Of a stretch of 30,167 nt of DNA, positions 1 through 8,361 are shown one piece after another. Both the position numbers and the translations under genes were made by a program. Source of the DNA: a bacterium (GTDB lineage Bacteria; JAMCPX01); assembly GCA_021789095.1 (NCBI GenBank), contig JAJYJX010000006.1:1-30167 (forward strand). The letters are read 5' to 3'. The notes under the pieces were generated by a model. It saw only the letters and a list, made by a program, of their open reading frames with translations, had not been told where the DNA came from and ran no database searches. Position 1 is the first letter of the stretch; every line of letters begins with the position of its first letter.

Positions 1-27
1 TTCATTATTATACCTGAAGGTAAATTT

Positions 28-1563
28 TCAATGTTTGAAATGTCTTATACCGGTAAACAACATTGCAATGCCGGCTTCATCTGCAGCCTTTATAACCTCT
101 TCGTCCCTTATGGATCCGCCCGGCTGCACAACCGCTGTAATGCCGGCATCTATGAGTACCTTAAGTCCGTCAGCAAACGGAAAGAAGGCGTCTGAAGCAC
201 CGGCGGCGCCCTTTGTACTCAGGTTTGATTTCATGATTGCTATCTTTGCAGAGTCGACCCTGCTCATCTGACCGGCTCCAACCCCTACAAGCTGCAGGGA
301 TTTTGCAACGATGATCGTGTTGCTCTTTGTATGTTTGCACACCTTCATGGCAAAGTCCAAGTCCTTTATCTCATCTGCGGTCGGGGCTCTTTTTGTAACA
401 ACGCGGCTGTTCTTCAATTCATCAGACATGGTGTCCCTGGTCTGTACCAGTACACCGAACGCCGTGTCATGTATCTCGAATTGCGTGGTTGCCGGAATGT
501 TCTGCAGGACCTTTATGAGCCTGAGATTTTTTTTCTTTAACAGGATGTCAAATGCGGTCTGTGAAAACGAGGGGGCCACGATAACCTCATAGAAAGTATC
601 CGCTATGAGTTTTGCGGTTGCTTCATCGAGCTCTCTGTTAAACCCGCAGATCCCGCCATAGCTCGATGCCGGGTCCGTTTTGAAACCGCGTTCATATGCC
701 TTTGCACTATTTTCGGCAACAGCAGCTCCGCACGGGTTGGTGTGCTTTATGATAATGCACGCAGGCTCCTTGAATTCGGACACAAGCTCATACGCACTGC
801 TCATGTCGACAATATTGTTATAGGAGAGCTCTTTACCTCCGAGCTGCTCGAACCTTAAATCTTCGTGCTGTTCCAGATCAGATGTCAAGTACAGTGCTGC
901 CTGCTGGTGCGGGTTTTCCCCGTATCTCATGGATTGCAGCCTGTCCAGGGTAAAGTGGATTTGTCCCGGCAGGTCCTTTTCCAGTTTCTTGTTCAGCCAG
1001 TTGGCGATGACGCTGTCGTATGAAGCGGTATGATTGAAGGCCTTTGCCGCAAGCCTTAACCTTTCCTGTTCGGTTATGGTATCCTTCTTTATATGTTCCA
1101 TCAACCATGTATAATCGGCTGGATCGACGATAACAATGACATCCCTGAAATTTTTTGAAGCCGCCCGTATCATTGATGGGCCGCCGATATCTATCATTTC
1201 TACAATCTCCTCAAAAGATGCACCCTGTTTCCGGGCAGTCTGCTTAAATGGATACAGATTTACGATAACAATGTCAATAAGGCCTATGGAGTGTTCCGCC
1301 AGCGATTTCATGTGGCTGTCGCTGCTCCTTATCGCGAGAATACCGCCGTGTATTTTCGGATGGAGGGTCTTGACCCTGCCGTCAAGCATTTCCGGGAACC
1401 CTGTGTAATCCGCAACATCCGTTACAGGGATCCCCTTTTCTTTCAAGAGTTTTGCCGTTCCTCCTGTTGAAAGTATCTCTATATGTGAGTCTGCCAGGAC
1501 CTTTCCAAGCTCTTCTATGCCTGTTTTATCCGATACACTTATGAGTGCTCTTTTGAAAGACAT
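28..1563 (-). CDS. purH: Bifunctional AICAR formyltransferase / IMP cyclohydrolase
   Basis: This 511-residue protein catalyses the last two steps of de novo purine synthesis: formylation of AICAR with 10-formyl-THF, then ring closure to IMP, in the cytosol. The N-terminal MGS-like cyclohydrolase domain (about residues 1-150) contains SDKTG and STGGTAKLL. The C-terminal transformylase domain contains RYGENPHQQAALY near residue 215 and the catalytic Lys-His motif IIKHTNPCGAA near 275. The length is normal for the family. The start is supported by AAAGGAG about 5 bases upstream of the ATG. The gene appears to be monocistronic here, separated by 222 bases and a terminator from the upstream wrbA-like gene. 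The identification is secure. Confidence 0.97.
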   Translation of the reverse strand: MSFKRALISVSDKTGIEELGKVLADSHIEILSTGGTAKLLKEKGIPVTDVADYTGFPEMLDGRVKTLHPKIHGGILAIRSSDSHMKSLAEHSIGLIDIVIVNLYPFKQTARKQGASFEEIVEMIDIGGPSMIRAASKNFRDVIVIVDPADYTWLMEHIKKDTITEQERLRLAAKAFNHTASYDSVIANWLNKKLEKDLPGQIHFTLDRLQSMRYGENPHQQAALYLTSDLEQHEDLRFEQLGGKELSYNNIVDMSSAYELVSEFKEPACIIIKHTNPCGAAVAENSAKAYERGFKTDPASSYGGICGFNRELDEATAKLIADTFYEVIVAPSFSQTAFDILLKKKNLRLIKVLQNIPATTQFEIHDTAFGVLVQTRDTMSDELKNSRVVTKRAPTADEIKDLDFAMKVCKHTKSNTIIVAKSLQLVGVGAGQMSRVDSAKIAIMKSNLSTKGAAGASDAFFPFADGLKVLIDAGITAVVQPGGSIRDEEVIKAADEAGIAMLFTGIRHFKH

Positions 1564-1692
1564 TTTCGCTCCTTTAAAAATATTTATTTCAATAGTCTAT
1601 GCTGAAGTAATATACAAAATCAAGTGGTATTGAAAGTATGGGGCAAAAAGCAGGGGTGGCCGGGGGCCCTGGCATAAACAGATTATAAAAAA

Positions 1693-1721
1693 GGGGCGTC
1701 CCGCGTTTCGCGGAACGCCCC
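1693..1721 (-). terminator. Rho-independent terminator of the wrbA-like gene
   Basis: A 12-13 bp GC-rich stem (GGGGCGT.CCGCG pairing with CGCGG.ACGCCCC, one mismatch, TTT loop) is followed on the minus strand by a run of six T. It lies just after the wrbA-like stop and before purH, so it would end minus-strand wrbA transcription. The stem shares AGGGGCGT...ACGCCCCTGCA with another palindrome at 6373-6404, so it may also be a member of a dispersed repeat family. Confidence 0.75.
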
Positions 1722-1729
1722 TGCAGGAA

Positions 1730-1765
1730 CCCCCGTTATAAAAAACTCGGTTTTCTAACGGAGTA
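1730..1765. repeat. Short inverted repeat of the CCCCGTTAGAAA family
   Basis: The two arms CCCCGTTATAAAAAA and GGTTTTCTAACGGAG are imperfect inverted copies. The same core recurs at 10284-10387 and at 28106-28124, always between genes. It could fold into a hairpin just upstream of the terminator at 1693-1721. Confidence 0.55.
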
Positions 1766-1785
1766 AAAAAACATTTTCAGGTTTG

Positions 1786-2376
1786 TTATTTTCCTGCCAG
1801 TTTCTGTGCGACTTTTGCAAGGTTCTTGCCGAACTCCTGCGCGAGCCTCTTTTCTTCTTCTCCAACGGGTTTTGAACCGTCGCCTGAAATGTATGTAGGT
1901 CCATAAGGATCGACCGAGCCTTTGATTGTGTACCCCATGGGCAAGATGAGCATGCCGTGATGATATGCGAATGTACTTAAGGTAAGTATTGTTGTTTCAT
2001 GACCCCCGTGAGGCGTGGATGCTCCCGTGAAAAATGCCGCGACCTTGCCTGCAAGCGCGCCCTTCCCCCATAACGGACCTGTTTGGTCAAGAAAGTTTCT
2101 GATCTGGGCTGTTGTATTGCCGAACCTGGTTGGTGTGCCGAAGGCAATGCCGTCCGCCCATGTCAGATCATCCAGCGTGGCTTCCTGCACACCCTTTTGC
2201 AGGTCCCTGCCATAGGACATGCCCTTGTTTGCTTTTATTATGTCCTCCGGTACCAGTTCTTTTACCTTCCTTAACCTTGTTTCAGCTCCTGCGTCCTTTG
2301 CCCCTTTTTCAATTGCCTGTGCTAGATCAAAGGTGTGGCCATAAGCTGAGTAGTAAATAACGGATATTTTCGCCAT
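1786..2376 (-). CDS. wrbA: WrbA-type NAD(P)H:quinone oxidoreductase (flavodoxin fold)
   Basis: A 196-residue flavoprotein of the WrbA family, which reduces quinones by two electrons and protects against semiquinone formation; it acts in the cytosol as an FMN-binding multimer. The flavodoxin-like N-terminus (ISVIYYSAYGHTF) binds the FMN phosphate. GTPTRFGN and the conserved PHGGHETT follow, at about residues 78 and 132. The open frame continues about 105 codons upstream, but family alignment places the start at MAKISV, and a perfect AGGAGGT lies 5 bases upstream of it. It is divergent from the outer-membrane protein gene, with 183 bases between them. The family assignment is sure; its physiological quinone is unknown. 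Confidence 0.93.
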   Translation of the reverse strand: MAKISVIYYSAYGHTFDLAQAIEKGAKDAGAETRLRKVKELVPEDIIKANKGMSYGRDLQKGVQEATLDDLTWADGIAFGTPTRFGNTTAQIRNFLDQTGPLWGKGALAGKVAAFFTGASTPHGGHETTILTLSTFAYHHGMLILPMGYTIKGSVDPYGPTYISGDGSKPVGEEEKRLAQEFGKNLAKVAQKLAGK

Positions 2377-2504
2377 AGTTACCTCCTTTGAATAAGCATA
2401 ATTTAAGCACAATTTGATGAGAGTGAAGTTTTTGCGCCAATGCCAGAGTGGCCCTGTTCTGACCAATGATGCATTGCCTGGGTGCAGCCCGGTGACCGAT
2501 TTGC

Positions 2505-2532
2505 TTGATGGCAGAATTCTTTCTGATAAGAT
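2505..2532 (+). promoter_or_regulatory. Possible sigma-70-type promoter for the outer-membrane protein gene
   Basis: TTGATG and TAAGAT are separated by 16 bases and end about 28 bases before the start codon, followed by an A-rich tract and a clear AAGGAG ribosome binding site. The -10 box matches consensus at only four positions, so this is a tentative call. Confidence 0.35.
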
Positions 2533-2559
2533 AAAAAAAACTTTTACAAGGAGCATAAA

Positions 2560-3090
2560 ATGAAACAAAAAACAGTTTATCTGATTCTGATAATGATCCT
2601 CTGGCTGGCAGTAACTCCCAGAGTTATGGCAATGAATCTGGCGCAAAGGGTCGGTGCAGGATTCAACTCGCAGATAGGTTTGACCCAGCACCTTGATGCG
2701 GCGTCCGTAAGATACTGGATGGATAGGGACATGGGCATTCAGGGAGATTTCGCGTTCCTGAGTTTATCTCCAAACAACGGGGGCGGCCAGACGGCATTCG
2801 GTATAGGCGGTAAGTTCCTTTACAACGTTATAGAAGAAAAGAACATGAACCTGTATGCAGGCGGAGGCATTTATGTATTTAACCAGCCAGTCGATACATC
2901 AACCGGAACAAAGATGAAAACGGGCTTCAGCCTCGGCGCTTTGAGCGGTATAGAGTTTTTCTTCCAGGGACTGCCAAATCTCGGGTTCAATCTGGAGCTT
3001 GATCTCGGCGTAAAACACCTGGACGGTTATGGAACGACATTCGGCATTTCAGCCGATTCAATAAACGCAGGGGTACATTATTACTTTTAA
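2560..3090 (+). CDS. Small outer-membrane beta-barrel protein, function unknown
   Basis: A 176-residue protein with a signal peptide (residues 1 to about 24, cleavage near VMAM). The rest is made of alternating polar/hydrophobic strands rich in Gly and aromatic residues (for example FGIGGKFLYNVIEE, MNLYAGGGIYVF, LGFNLELDLGVK) and ends in YYF. A C-terminal aromatic is the usual signal for insertion by the BAM complex. Size and strand number suggest an 8-stranded OmpA/OmpW-like barrel. AAGGAGC lies 6 bases upstream of the ATG. It stands alone, divergent from the wrbA-like gene, with the cytochrome gene 148 bases downstream. I cannot assign a specific function. Confidence 0.75.
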   Translation: MKQKTVYLILIMILWLAVTPRVMAMNLAQRVGAGFNSQIGLTQHLDAASVRYWMDRDMGIQGDFAFLSLSPNNGGGQTAFGIGGKFLYNVIEEKNMNLYAGGGIYVFNQPVDTSTGTKMKTGFSLGALSGIEFFFQGLPNLGFNLELDLGVKHLDGYGTTFGISADSINAGVHYYF

Positions 3091-3126
3091 CGAAACACAA
3101 TCACCTTTATTATAAAAGCAGAAGTA

Positions 3127-3159
3127 GAGCAGGGGCAGGTTTAAACCCTGTCCCTGCTC
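3127..3159. terminator. Palindrome after the outer-membrane protein gene, terminator-like
   Basis: GAGCAGGG pairs with CCCTGCTC around a second palindrome (GGTTTAAACC), giving a stable hairpin 36 bases after the stop codon. There is no downstream T-run on either strand, so it may be a repetitive palindrome, related in its AGGGGC core to those at 1693 and 6373, rather than a classical terminator. Confidence 0.45.
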
Positions 3160-3238
3160 CTCATGGATAAAGATTTGTTTGATATAAATTGCAATTTCTA
3201 ATAAAACAGTATAATTGATTTCAATACGTGGAGGTTGT

Positions 3239-4459
3239 ATGAAAAAGATATTACTGTTTATTTCAATAGCATTCATTGTTGCCGGATGTGGTAAAAGCGA
3301 GTTGAACACGACGAATACGTGCAAATCATGCCATACGAACGCACCTATGCTGCAAAATGCTGATCCGTCTGTAAATCCTTCTGACTTCCTTGTTACGTCG
3401 GGCTTTTTCAATTCGCCTCACAATATTTTGCAGTGTGCCGACTGCCACAAGGGTGATCCGTCAAGCACCTCCATGCAGCAGGCTCACAACGGCATGATCA
3501 GTAATGCGGCCTCCATAGATAGTGTATGCGCAAACTGCCATGCAGGTATTGTCCAGAGCGCGACAACCAGTCTGCACTACACGCTTTCAGGCGAACAAAC
3601 ATACCTCCATACGATCTCCTGCCCTTACAACAACAATCTTGACACGCCTTATCAGGCAGACTGCCAGGGGTGTCATGCATCCTGCGGAAGCTGTCATATC
3701 CAAAAACCCCTTACAGGCGGTCTTATATCAGGGCATACATTTATGAACCCTCCGCCCACGCAGGATACATGCGTGCAGTGTCATAAAGAACAGGCAGAAG
3801 AGTTCCTGGGGCTGTCAGGCCAGGCGCCGGACGTTCATTATACACTGCGTAGTAAACAATATCCAAACGGTATGCAGTGCATAGACTGCCACGGAAATGC
3901 CATACATGGCGACGGCATCACCTATACGACCATGTGGCAGGTGAAGGAAATGCCGAGATGCGGACAATGCCATACGGATGTTACCACAGGGGCTTCAACA
4001 GTGGCTGAGCACAATATACCGCAGATGGCATTCCTGAACTGCACGGTGTGTCATGCCCAGCCTTATACAAATACATATAATTATACCAGCATGTTTGACG
4101 GAGACCAGTACATCGGTGCAGCAGGTATAACCGTAACGGACTTCAAGATAGGGTTTAACACCATACCAACCGAGCCGTACCTTTATACGACTGTCAGGCA
4201 TTATCCGATAACAAGGAATACATTTGATTACTTCGGCATAAACCTGCTGAACGGCTTTGATCTTGTGACAACGTGGCAGACGACATCACCGCACAACATC
4301 CAGCTTGATACGCCCCAGAACGGCGGCGGACAGCCTGCAGCCTGCAACAACTGCCATAAAAATGCAGGGTACTTTTTGACAAGGAACCTGCTTGATCCGA
4401 ATGATTCTGCTGCAAACATCGGTGTCGCGATTACGCAGCTGCCGCCTGCTGTGCCCTGA
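3239..4459 (+). CDS. Decahaem c-type cytochrome lipoprotein
   Basis: A 406-residue lipoprotein with ten CxxCH haem-binding motifs: CKSCH, CADCH, CANCH, CQGCH, CGSCH, CVQCH, CIDCH, CGQCH, CTVCH and CNNCH. Motifs four and five are almost adjacent. A type II signal ends in IVAGC, placing the lipidated Cys at residue 17. Multiple extra His residues (HNI, HYT, HGDG, RHYP) could act as distal ligands. It would be a periplasmic or outer-membrane electron carrier, as in respiratory or extracellular electron-transfer chains. The start was chosen at MKKILL because GGAGG lies 4-5 bases upstream; an in-frame start 24 bases earlier is less likely. It has no adjacent reductase or porin partner, so the electron donor and acceptor are unknown. 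Confidence 0.9.
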   Translation: MKKILLFISIAFIVAGCGKSELNTTNTCKSCHTNAPMLQNADPSVNPSDFLVTSGFFNSPHNILQCADCHKGDPSSTSMQQAHNGMISNAASIDSVCANCHAGIVQSATTSLHYTLSGEQTYLHTISCPYNNNLDTPYQADCQGCHASCGSCHIQKPLTGGLISGHTFMNPPPTQDTCVQCHKEQAEEFLGLSGQAPDVHYTLRSKQYPNGMQCIDCHGNAIHGDGITYTTMWQVKEMPRCGQCHTDVTTGASTVAEHNIPQMAFLNCTVCHAQPYTNTYNYTSMFDGDQYIGAAGITVTDFKIGFNTIPTEPYLYTTVRHYPITRNTFDYFGINLLNGFDLVTTWQTTSPHNIQLDTPQNGGGQPAACNNCHKNAGYFLTRNLLDPNDSAANIGVAITQLPPAVP

Positions 4460-4507
4460 GGCATGTACAGCGTCCTGTGCTTTTGTACGTAGTACAGAGT
4501 CATTTCT

Positions 4508-4575
4508 GTCATTCCGTGCTTGACACGGAATCCAGAAAAAAAAGTAATCTGGATTCCTGCTTTCGCAGGAATGAC
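4508..4575. repeat. MITE/REP-like element, copy 1
   Basis: A 68-base element bounded by GTCATTCC and GGAATGAC. It contains two nested hairpins: ATTCCGTG..CACGGAAT and ATTCCTGC..GCAGGAAT. The central GGAATCCAGA and TCTGGATTCC are inverted. The second copy is at 6988-7048. It fills the gap between the cytochrome and the dGTPase-like gene. Confidence 0.8.
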
Positions 4576-4664
4576 AAATATTGGAGACATAGAATTCCAG
4601 TTGCGGGATGCCCGGTACTCAGAGAGGTGAAGGGAAAGACAGGATTACTTTAAGAATTGTTTAA

Positions 4665-5732
4665 ATGAACAAGGATAATAATATCAGACCCATGCTGATC
4701 CGTGAACTGCTTGAGCACAGGGAAAAACAGACCCTGCATCCAAAGGCAATGCTGAGCGCCAATTCTAAAGGCAGGGAAACGCCGGAGCCTGCATGCGATG
4801 TCCGTCCGATCTTCCAGCATGACAGGGACAGGATCCTGCACAGCAAGTCATTCAGAAGGCTCATGTACAAGACCCAGGTGCTTTTGCTGCCGAAGGGTGA
4901 TCATTACAGGACAAGGTTGACGCACACACTGGAGGTCTCGCAGATAGCGCGCACCATATCAAAATCATTGATGCTGAACGAAGACCTTACCGAGGCCATA
5001 GCGCTCGGCCATGACCTCGGGCATACGCCGTTCGGACATGCCGGAGAAGCAGTGCTTGATAAACTGAACCCCGGGGGGTTCAGGCACTATGAGCAGAGCC
5101 TGCGTGTTATCGAGCTTCTTGAACGGGACGGCAGAGGGCTCAATCTTTCTTTTGAGGTAAGAGAGGGTATTTTAAAGCATTCAAAAGGCAAAGGGCCCAT
5201 AGTAACGACATCACCCGAGGTCACTGCATCCACACTTGAAGGCAGGGTTTTGAGGCTTGCTGATATCATTGCATATATCAACCATGATATAGATGATGCA
5301 ATAAGGGCAGGTGTTATAAAAGGGGATGATCTGCCTGAAAAAGCCGTGAAAATACTCGGCAGCACATATTCCAAACGCATTGATACAATGATCAAGGCCG
5401 TTATCAGTGCAACAAAGGATACAGACTATCAGACCGTTGCCATTACTGAAGAAGTGATGTTTTCCTTGAATGCGATGAGAGATTTTTTATACGAGAAAGT
5501 CTATGACAGTGAGGTTGTGCACGGCGACCTTGAGAAGTGTGAAAAGATCCTCGGTGAACTGTTTCATTACTACAAAACCCATACGGGTGTCTTTGAGAAG
5601 GAGGCGGGGTTTAACATAGCAGAGGATACAATGGAGAGGCGCATTACCGACTTTATCGCGGGCATGACGGACAGGTATGCACTGGACAGGTTCAACGAGA
5701 TCTTCATGCCCAAGCCTTGGAGCATCGTTTAA
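4665..5732 (+). CDS. dgt: dGTPase-like dNTP triphosphohydrolase (HD domain)
   Basis: A 355-residue HD-superfamily protein that would hydrolyse deoxynucleoside triphosphates to the nucleoside and tripolyphosphate, adjusting dNTP pools. Metal-binding residues are visible: RLTHTLE (His87), the GHDLGHTPFGH stretch (His116-Asp117, His120, His125) and a late Asp/His group in INHDIDD (about 207-211). The length matches the dGTPase-like subgroup common in Deltaproteobacteria rather than the longer E. coli Dgt. No strong ribosome binding site precedes the start at 4665, so the exact N-terminus is uncertain. The 3' end meets the histidine phosphatase gene tail to tail; the TTAA at 5729-5732 supplies both stop codons. 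Confidence 0.9.
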   Translation: MNKDNNIRPMLIRELLEHREKQTLHPKAMLSANSKGRETPEPACDVRPIFQHDRDRILHSKSFRRLMYKTQVLLLPKGDHYRTRLTHTLEVSQIARTISKSLMLNEDLTEAIALGHDLGHTPFGHAGEAVLDKLNPGGFRHYEQSLRVIELLERDGRGLNLSFEVREGILKHSKGKGPIVTTSPEVTASTLEGRVLRLADIIAYINHDIDDAIRAGVIKGDDLPEKAVKILGSTYSKRIDTMIKAVISATKDTDYQTVAITEEVMFSLNAMRDFLYEKVYDSEVVHGDLEKCEKILGELFHYYKTHTGVFEKEAGFNIAEDTMERRITDFIAGMTDRYALDRFNEIFMPKPWSIV

Positions 5733-6337
5733 CCTAAAAATACCCCGTTCAGCAGTTTGACGACAGGGTATTTTTCATGGAACTCGATTATGTTCAGTGC
5801 GCCGAAGTCCTGCTCGAGCCTGAAGATGTTCTCCAGCGATATACCGAGGGTATCGCAGAGTATGATCCTGTTCACGGCTCCGTGTGCAACGACTGCAACG
5901 GTCCCGTTCCTGTGATTGTCCAGTACGCTCTTCAGGGCATTGACGGACCTTTCCCTGACACCCTGGATTGTTTCGCCGTTCACAGGGCCTTGCTTCATGG
6001 GATTGTTTGCCCATGCGCTGAATTCTGCAGGGTATCGTTCTTTTACCTCTGGAAATGACATGCCTTCCCATGAGCCGAAGTTGAGTTCCCGGAATTCAGG
6101 TGCAACAATGGGCATTAATCCATACGGTTGAGCAATGAGATCCGCACTGCTCAATGCCCTGCTCAGGGGGGAAGAGTAGATTGCGTCAGGCGGTTTATGC
6201 CGTGATAAAAAGGCAGAGAGCGCTTTCATCTGTTTCATACCCTCTTCAGAAAGGGGGATATCCATGCTGCCTTTGTACCGCGTTATACCGTCGCTTTCGG
6301 TCATGCCGTGCCGTATCAGATAAAGTGTTGTCGCCAT
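5729..6337 (-). CDS. Histidine phosphatase family protein (phosphoglycerate mutase-like)
   Basis: A 202-residue branch-1 histidine phosphatase. The catalytic phospho-His sits in LIRHGMTES at the N-terminus (about residues 7-15). SPLSRALSSAD supplies the second conserved Arg, NFGSWEGMSF is the acid motif, and VVAHGAVNR holds the second His. This pattern fits the cofactor-independent GpmB/CobC group (alpha-ribazole phosphatase or a broad-specificity phosphatase). No cobalamin genes are nearby, so the substrate is undetermined. The start at MATTLYLIRHG is right for the family. The gene is convergent with dgt, and its promoter lies in the short gap before the DoxX gene. Confidence 0.9.
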   Translation of the reverse strand: MATTLYLIRHGMTESDGITRYKGSMDIPLSEEGMKQMKALSAFLSRHKPPDAIYSSPLSRALSSADLIAQPYGLMPIVAPEFRELNFGSWEGMSFPEVKERYPAEFSAWANNPMKQGPVNGETIQGVRERSVNALKSVLDNHRNGTVAVVAHGAVNRIILCDTLGISLENIFRLEQDFGALNIIEFHEKYPVVKLLNGVFLG

Positions 6338-6372
6338 GGTCCGTCGTTAATCCGGAAAGTGCAATGATGAAA

Positions 6373-6404
6373 CAGGGGCGTGGCGACAAGGCGCCACGCC
6401 CCTG
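6373..6404. repeat. Perfect 13-bp palindrome between the doxX-like and phosphatase genes
   Basis: CAGGGGCGTGGCG and CGCCACGCCCCTG are exact inverted copies with a 6-base loop. The hairpin lies after the DoxX stop codon on the minus strand. The A-run lies on the wrong side for a T-tail, leaving only TTT after the stem in the direction of doxX transcription, so a repetitive palindrome with weak terminator activity is the best reading. Confidence 0.65.
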
Positions 6405-6428
6405 CAAAAAAAAACAAACTTCATTGTC

Positions 6429-6842
6429 TTATTTCTTGTTCCCGTCTATGCTGAATCCGCCGGGTCCAGAAACAGCTATGTATATGGCTCCGCCGACCAG
6501 CCCGGTATTTTTAAGAAAGTTTATCATCTGCATCTGCATTTGCATCTGGTCTGTAGCGTGAATCATTGGCAAAAAGTGCATCTGGTACGTTACCGGGATA
6601 AGAAAAAGTATCAGGATGATTGCGCCGTACGTTGCTTTCCATCCGAGTATGATCGAGACGCTGCCGATTAACAGCATTAATCCTGTAACTATTATCGCGA
6701 GCTTTGGATACGGAACGCCAAATGCGCGTGCGTACCCCGCCATATAATTGATCTTTGTTAAATGTCCTATTGCACCCTCGACGAATATCACCGAAAACAG
6801 CAGCCTGCCTATCAACAGAAATATGTTTTTAAATGTTCCCAT
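6429..6842 (-). CDS. DoxX family membrane protein
   Basis: A 137-residue integral membrane protein with about four transmembrane segments (near residues 7-25, 45-65, 70-88 and 108-128). The N-terminus IGRLLFSVIFVEGAIGHL and the C-terminal MINFLKNTGLVGGAIYI are typical of the DoxX/DoxD-like family. The biochemical role of most such proteins is unknown; some affect redox or sulphur metabolism. The segment before TM4 has alternating Gln-Met (QMQMQMQM) encoded by a short CATCTG-like hexamer tandem. AGGAGGG lies 6 bases upstream of the start. It precedes the phosphatase gene on the same strand but is separated from it by the palindrome at 6373. Confidence 0.85.
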   Translation of the reverse strand: MGTFKNIFLLIGRLLFSVIFVEGAIGHLTKINYMAGYARAFGVPYPKLAIIVTGLMLLIGSVSIILGWKATYGAIILILFLIPVTYQMHFLPMIHATDQMQMQMQMINFLKNTGLVGGAIYIAVSGPGGFSIDGNKK

Positions 6843-6987
6843 AGAACCCTCCTTTTGTGCAAAATATAAGAAGCGTATACGTTAAAGTCAAAGAGGGCGG
6901 ACTGACTGGTTGACACAGATATTTGCAACGGTTAACGTAATACAAACTAAATGAAGGATGTGGTATATTTGGTTATACTGACTATGC

Positions 6988-7048
6988 GTCATTCCCGTGA
7001 AAACGGGAATCCAGAAAACACTGGATTCCGCATCAAGTGCGGAATGAC
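6988..7048. repeat. MITE/REP-like element, copy 2
   Basis: A 61-base element with ends GTCATTCC and GGAATGAC and internal hairpins ATTCCCGT..ACGGGAAT and ATTCCGCA..TGCGGAAT. It has the same architecture as 4508-4575. It ends 26 bases before the murA start, so it lies inside the murA leader or promoter region. Confidence 0.8.
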
Positions 7049-7074
7049 AGAAAAAGGTGGATTCTGAGATCATT

Positions 7075-8361
7075 ATGGATAAATTTATTATAGAAGGCGG
7101 GAACAGTCTTTACGGCAGCGTCAGAATCAGCGGTGCGAAGAACGCAGCACTGCCTGCAATGGCCGCTGCCATACTTACATCCGACGATGTACACCTGAGC
7201 GGTATGCCGGATCTCGCGGATGTGACAACCATGGTCGATCTTCTTGAAAAGATGGGCATACGCACCGAGGGATATAAAGAGAATGCGCAGGATACGGATC
7301 TCCAGCGCAGCATAACAATAAACACGTCCGGCATAAACACGTATGATGCACCTTATGAGCTGGTTAAAACAATGAGGGCATCAGTGCTTGTACTTGGTCC
7401 CCTTGCTGCAAGGTACGGCAGTGCAAGGGTTTCCCTGCCCGGAGGATGTGCGATTGGCAGCAGGCCCATAGACCTTCACCTCAAAGGGCTTGCGGCGCTC
7501 GGTGCAAATGTATCAATTGATCACGGGTATATCAATATCAAGGCAAAAAAGCTAAAGGCCGCAAAGATCGTGTTCGATACTACGACCGTAACAGGCACCG
7601 AGAATATCATGATGGCCGCAACACTTGCCGAAGGGACAACAGTCGTAGAGAATGCGGCAAAGGAACCGGAGGTAACGAGCCTTGCAGAGCAGCTTGTAAG
7701 GATGGGAGCAAGAATAAAAGGCGCAGGCACCGACATTCTTGTGATAGAGGGCGTGCATAAGCTTCAAGGCTGCAGTTTTGACATCATCCCTGACAGGATC
7801 GAAGCAGGAACATATATCATAGCAGCTGCCGCATCAGGCGGTGAGGTTGAAATAACGAACTGCAACCCCAGGCATCTCGATGCATTGCTTTTCAAGATAA
7901 AAGAAGCAGGTATAAGTTACACCGAGACAGACAGCAGTATAACCGTAAAGAGGGAAAAGCAGTCGCGGATCAGGAGTGTGAGCATAAAAACAATGCCTTA
8001 TCCCAACTTTCCTACAGACCTGCAGGCACAGTTCATGACACTTATGACCCAGGGCGACAATACAAGCGTTATAACAGAAACCATCTTTGAGAACAGGTTG
8101 ATGCATGTTGGTGAATTGAGAAGGATGGGCGCTGATATAAGGGTGGAGGGCAATATTGCTATTGTAAAAGGCAAAACAGGGTTGATGGGAGCACCGATCA
8201 TGGCAACAGACCTGCGTGCAAGCGCATCACTGGTCATTGCGGGGCTTATCGCAGACGGCAGAACAGAGGTATCAAGGATATATCATCTTGACAGGGGGTA
8301 CGAGATTATGGAAAAAAAACTGTCATCGATTGGTGCAAGGGTTAAAAGGGTGAAGGAATGA
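7075..8361 (+). CDS. murA: UDP-N-acetylglucosamine 1-carboxyvinyltransferase
   Basis: This 428-residue enzyme transfers enolpyruvate from PEP to UDP-GlcNAc, the first committed step of peptidoglycan synthesis. Lys22-Asn23 (SGAKNAALP) match the substrate-contacting pair of E. coli MurA. The active-site loop [11 protein letters not shown] carries the catalytic Cys125, the residue targeted by fosfomycin. The inside-out alpha/beta barrel length is normal. I chose the ATG giving MDKFIIEGG, as in other MurA proteins; an in-frame GTG six codons earlier (7057) is possible. It is the first gene of murA-hisG-hisD, and its stop overlaps the hisG start by 4 bases. Confidence 0.96.
   Translation: MDKFIIEGGNSLYGSVRISGAKNAALPAMAAAILTSDDVHLSGMPDLADVTTMVDLLEKMGIRTEGYKENAQDTDLQRSITINTSGINTYDAPYELVKTMRASVLVLGPLAARYGSARVSLPGGCAIGSRPIDLHLKGLAALGANVSIDHGYINIKAKKLKAAKIVFDTTTVTGTENIMMAATLAEGTTVVENAAKEPEVTSLAEQLVRMGARIKGAGTDILVIEGVHKLQGCSFDIIPDRIEAGTYIIAAAASGGEVEITNCNPRHLDALLFKIKEAGISYTETDSSITVKREKQSRIRSVSIKTMPYPNFPTDLQAQFMTLMTQGDNTSVITETIFENRLMHVGELRRMGADIRVEGNIAIVKGKTGLMGAPIMATDLRASASLVIAGLIADGRTEVSRIYHLDRGYEIMEKKLSSIGARVKRVKE

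Noticed and set aside
2377-2691. Long N-terminal extension of the WrbA-like frame
   Set aside because: The 105 extra codons have no family similarity and overlap the promoter and start of the divergent outer-membrane gene; the AGGAGGT-preceded ATG at 2376 is clearly the start.
6373-6404. Strong factor-independent terminator
   Set aside because: The stem is perfect, but in the direction of doxX transcription only three T follow it; the long homopolymer run lies before the stem. Kept only as a palindromic repeat.
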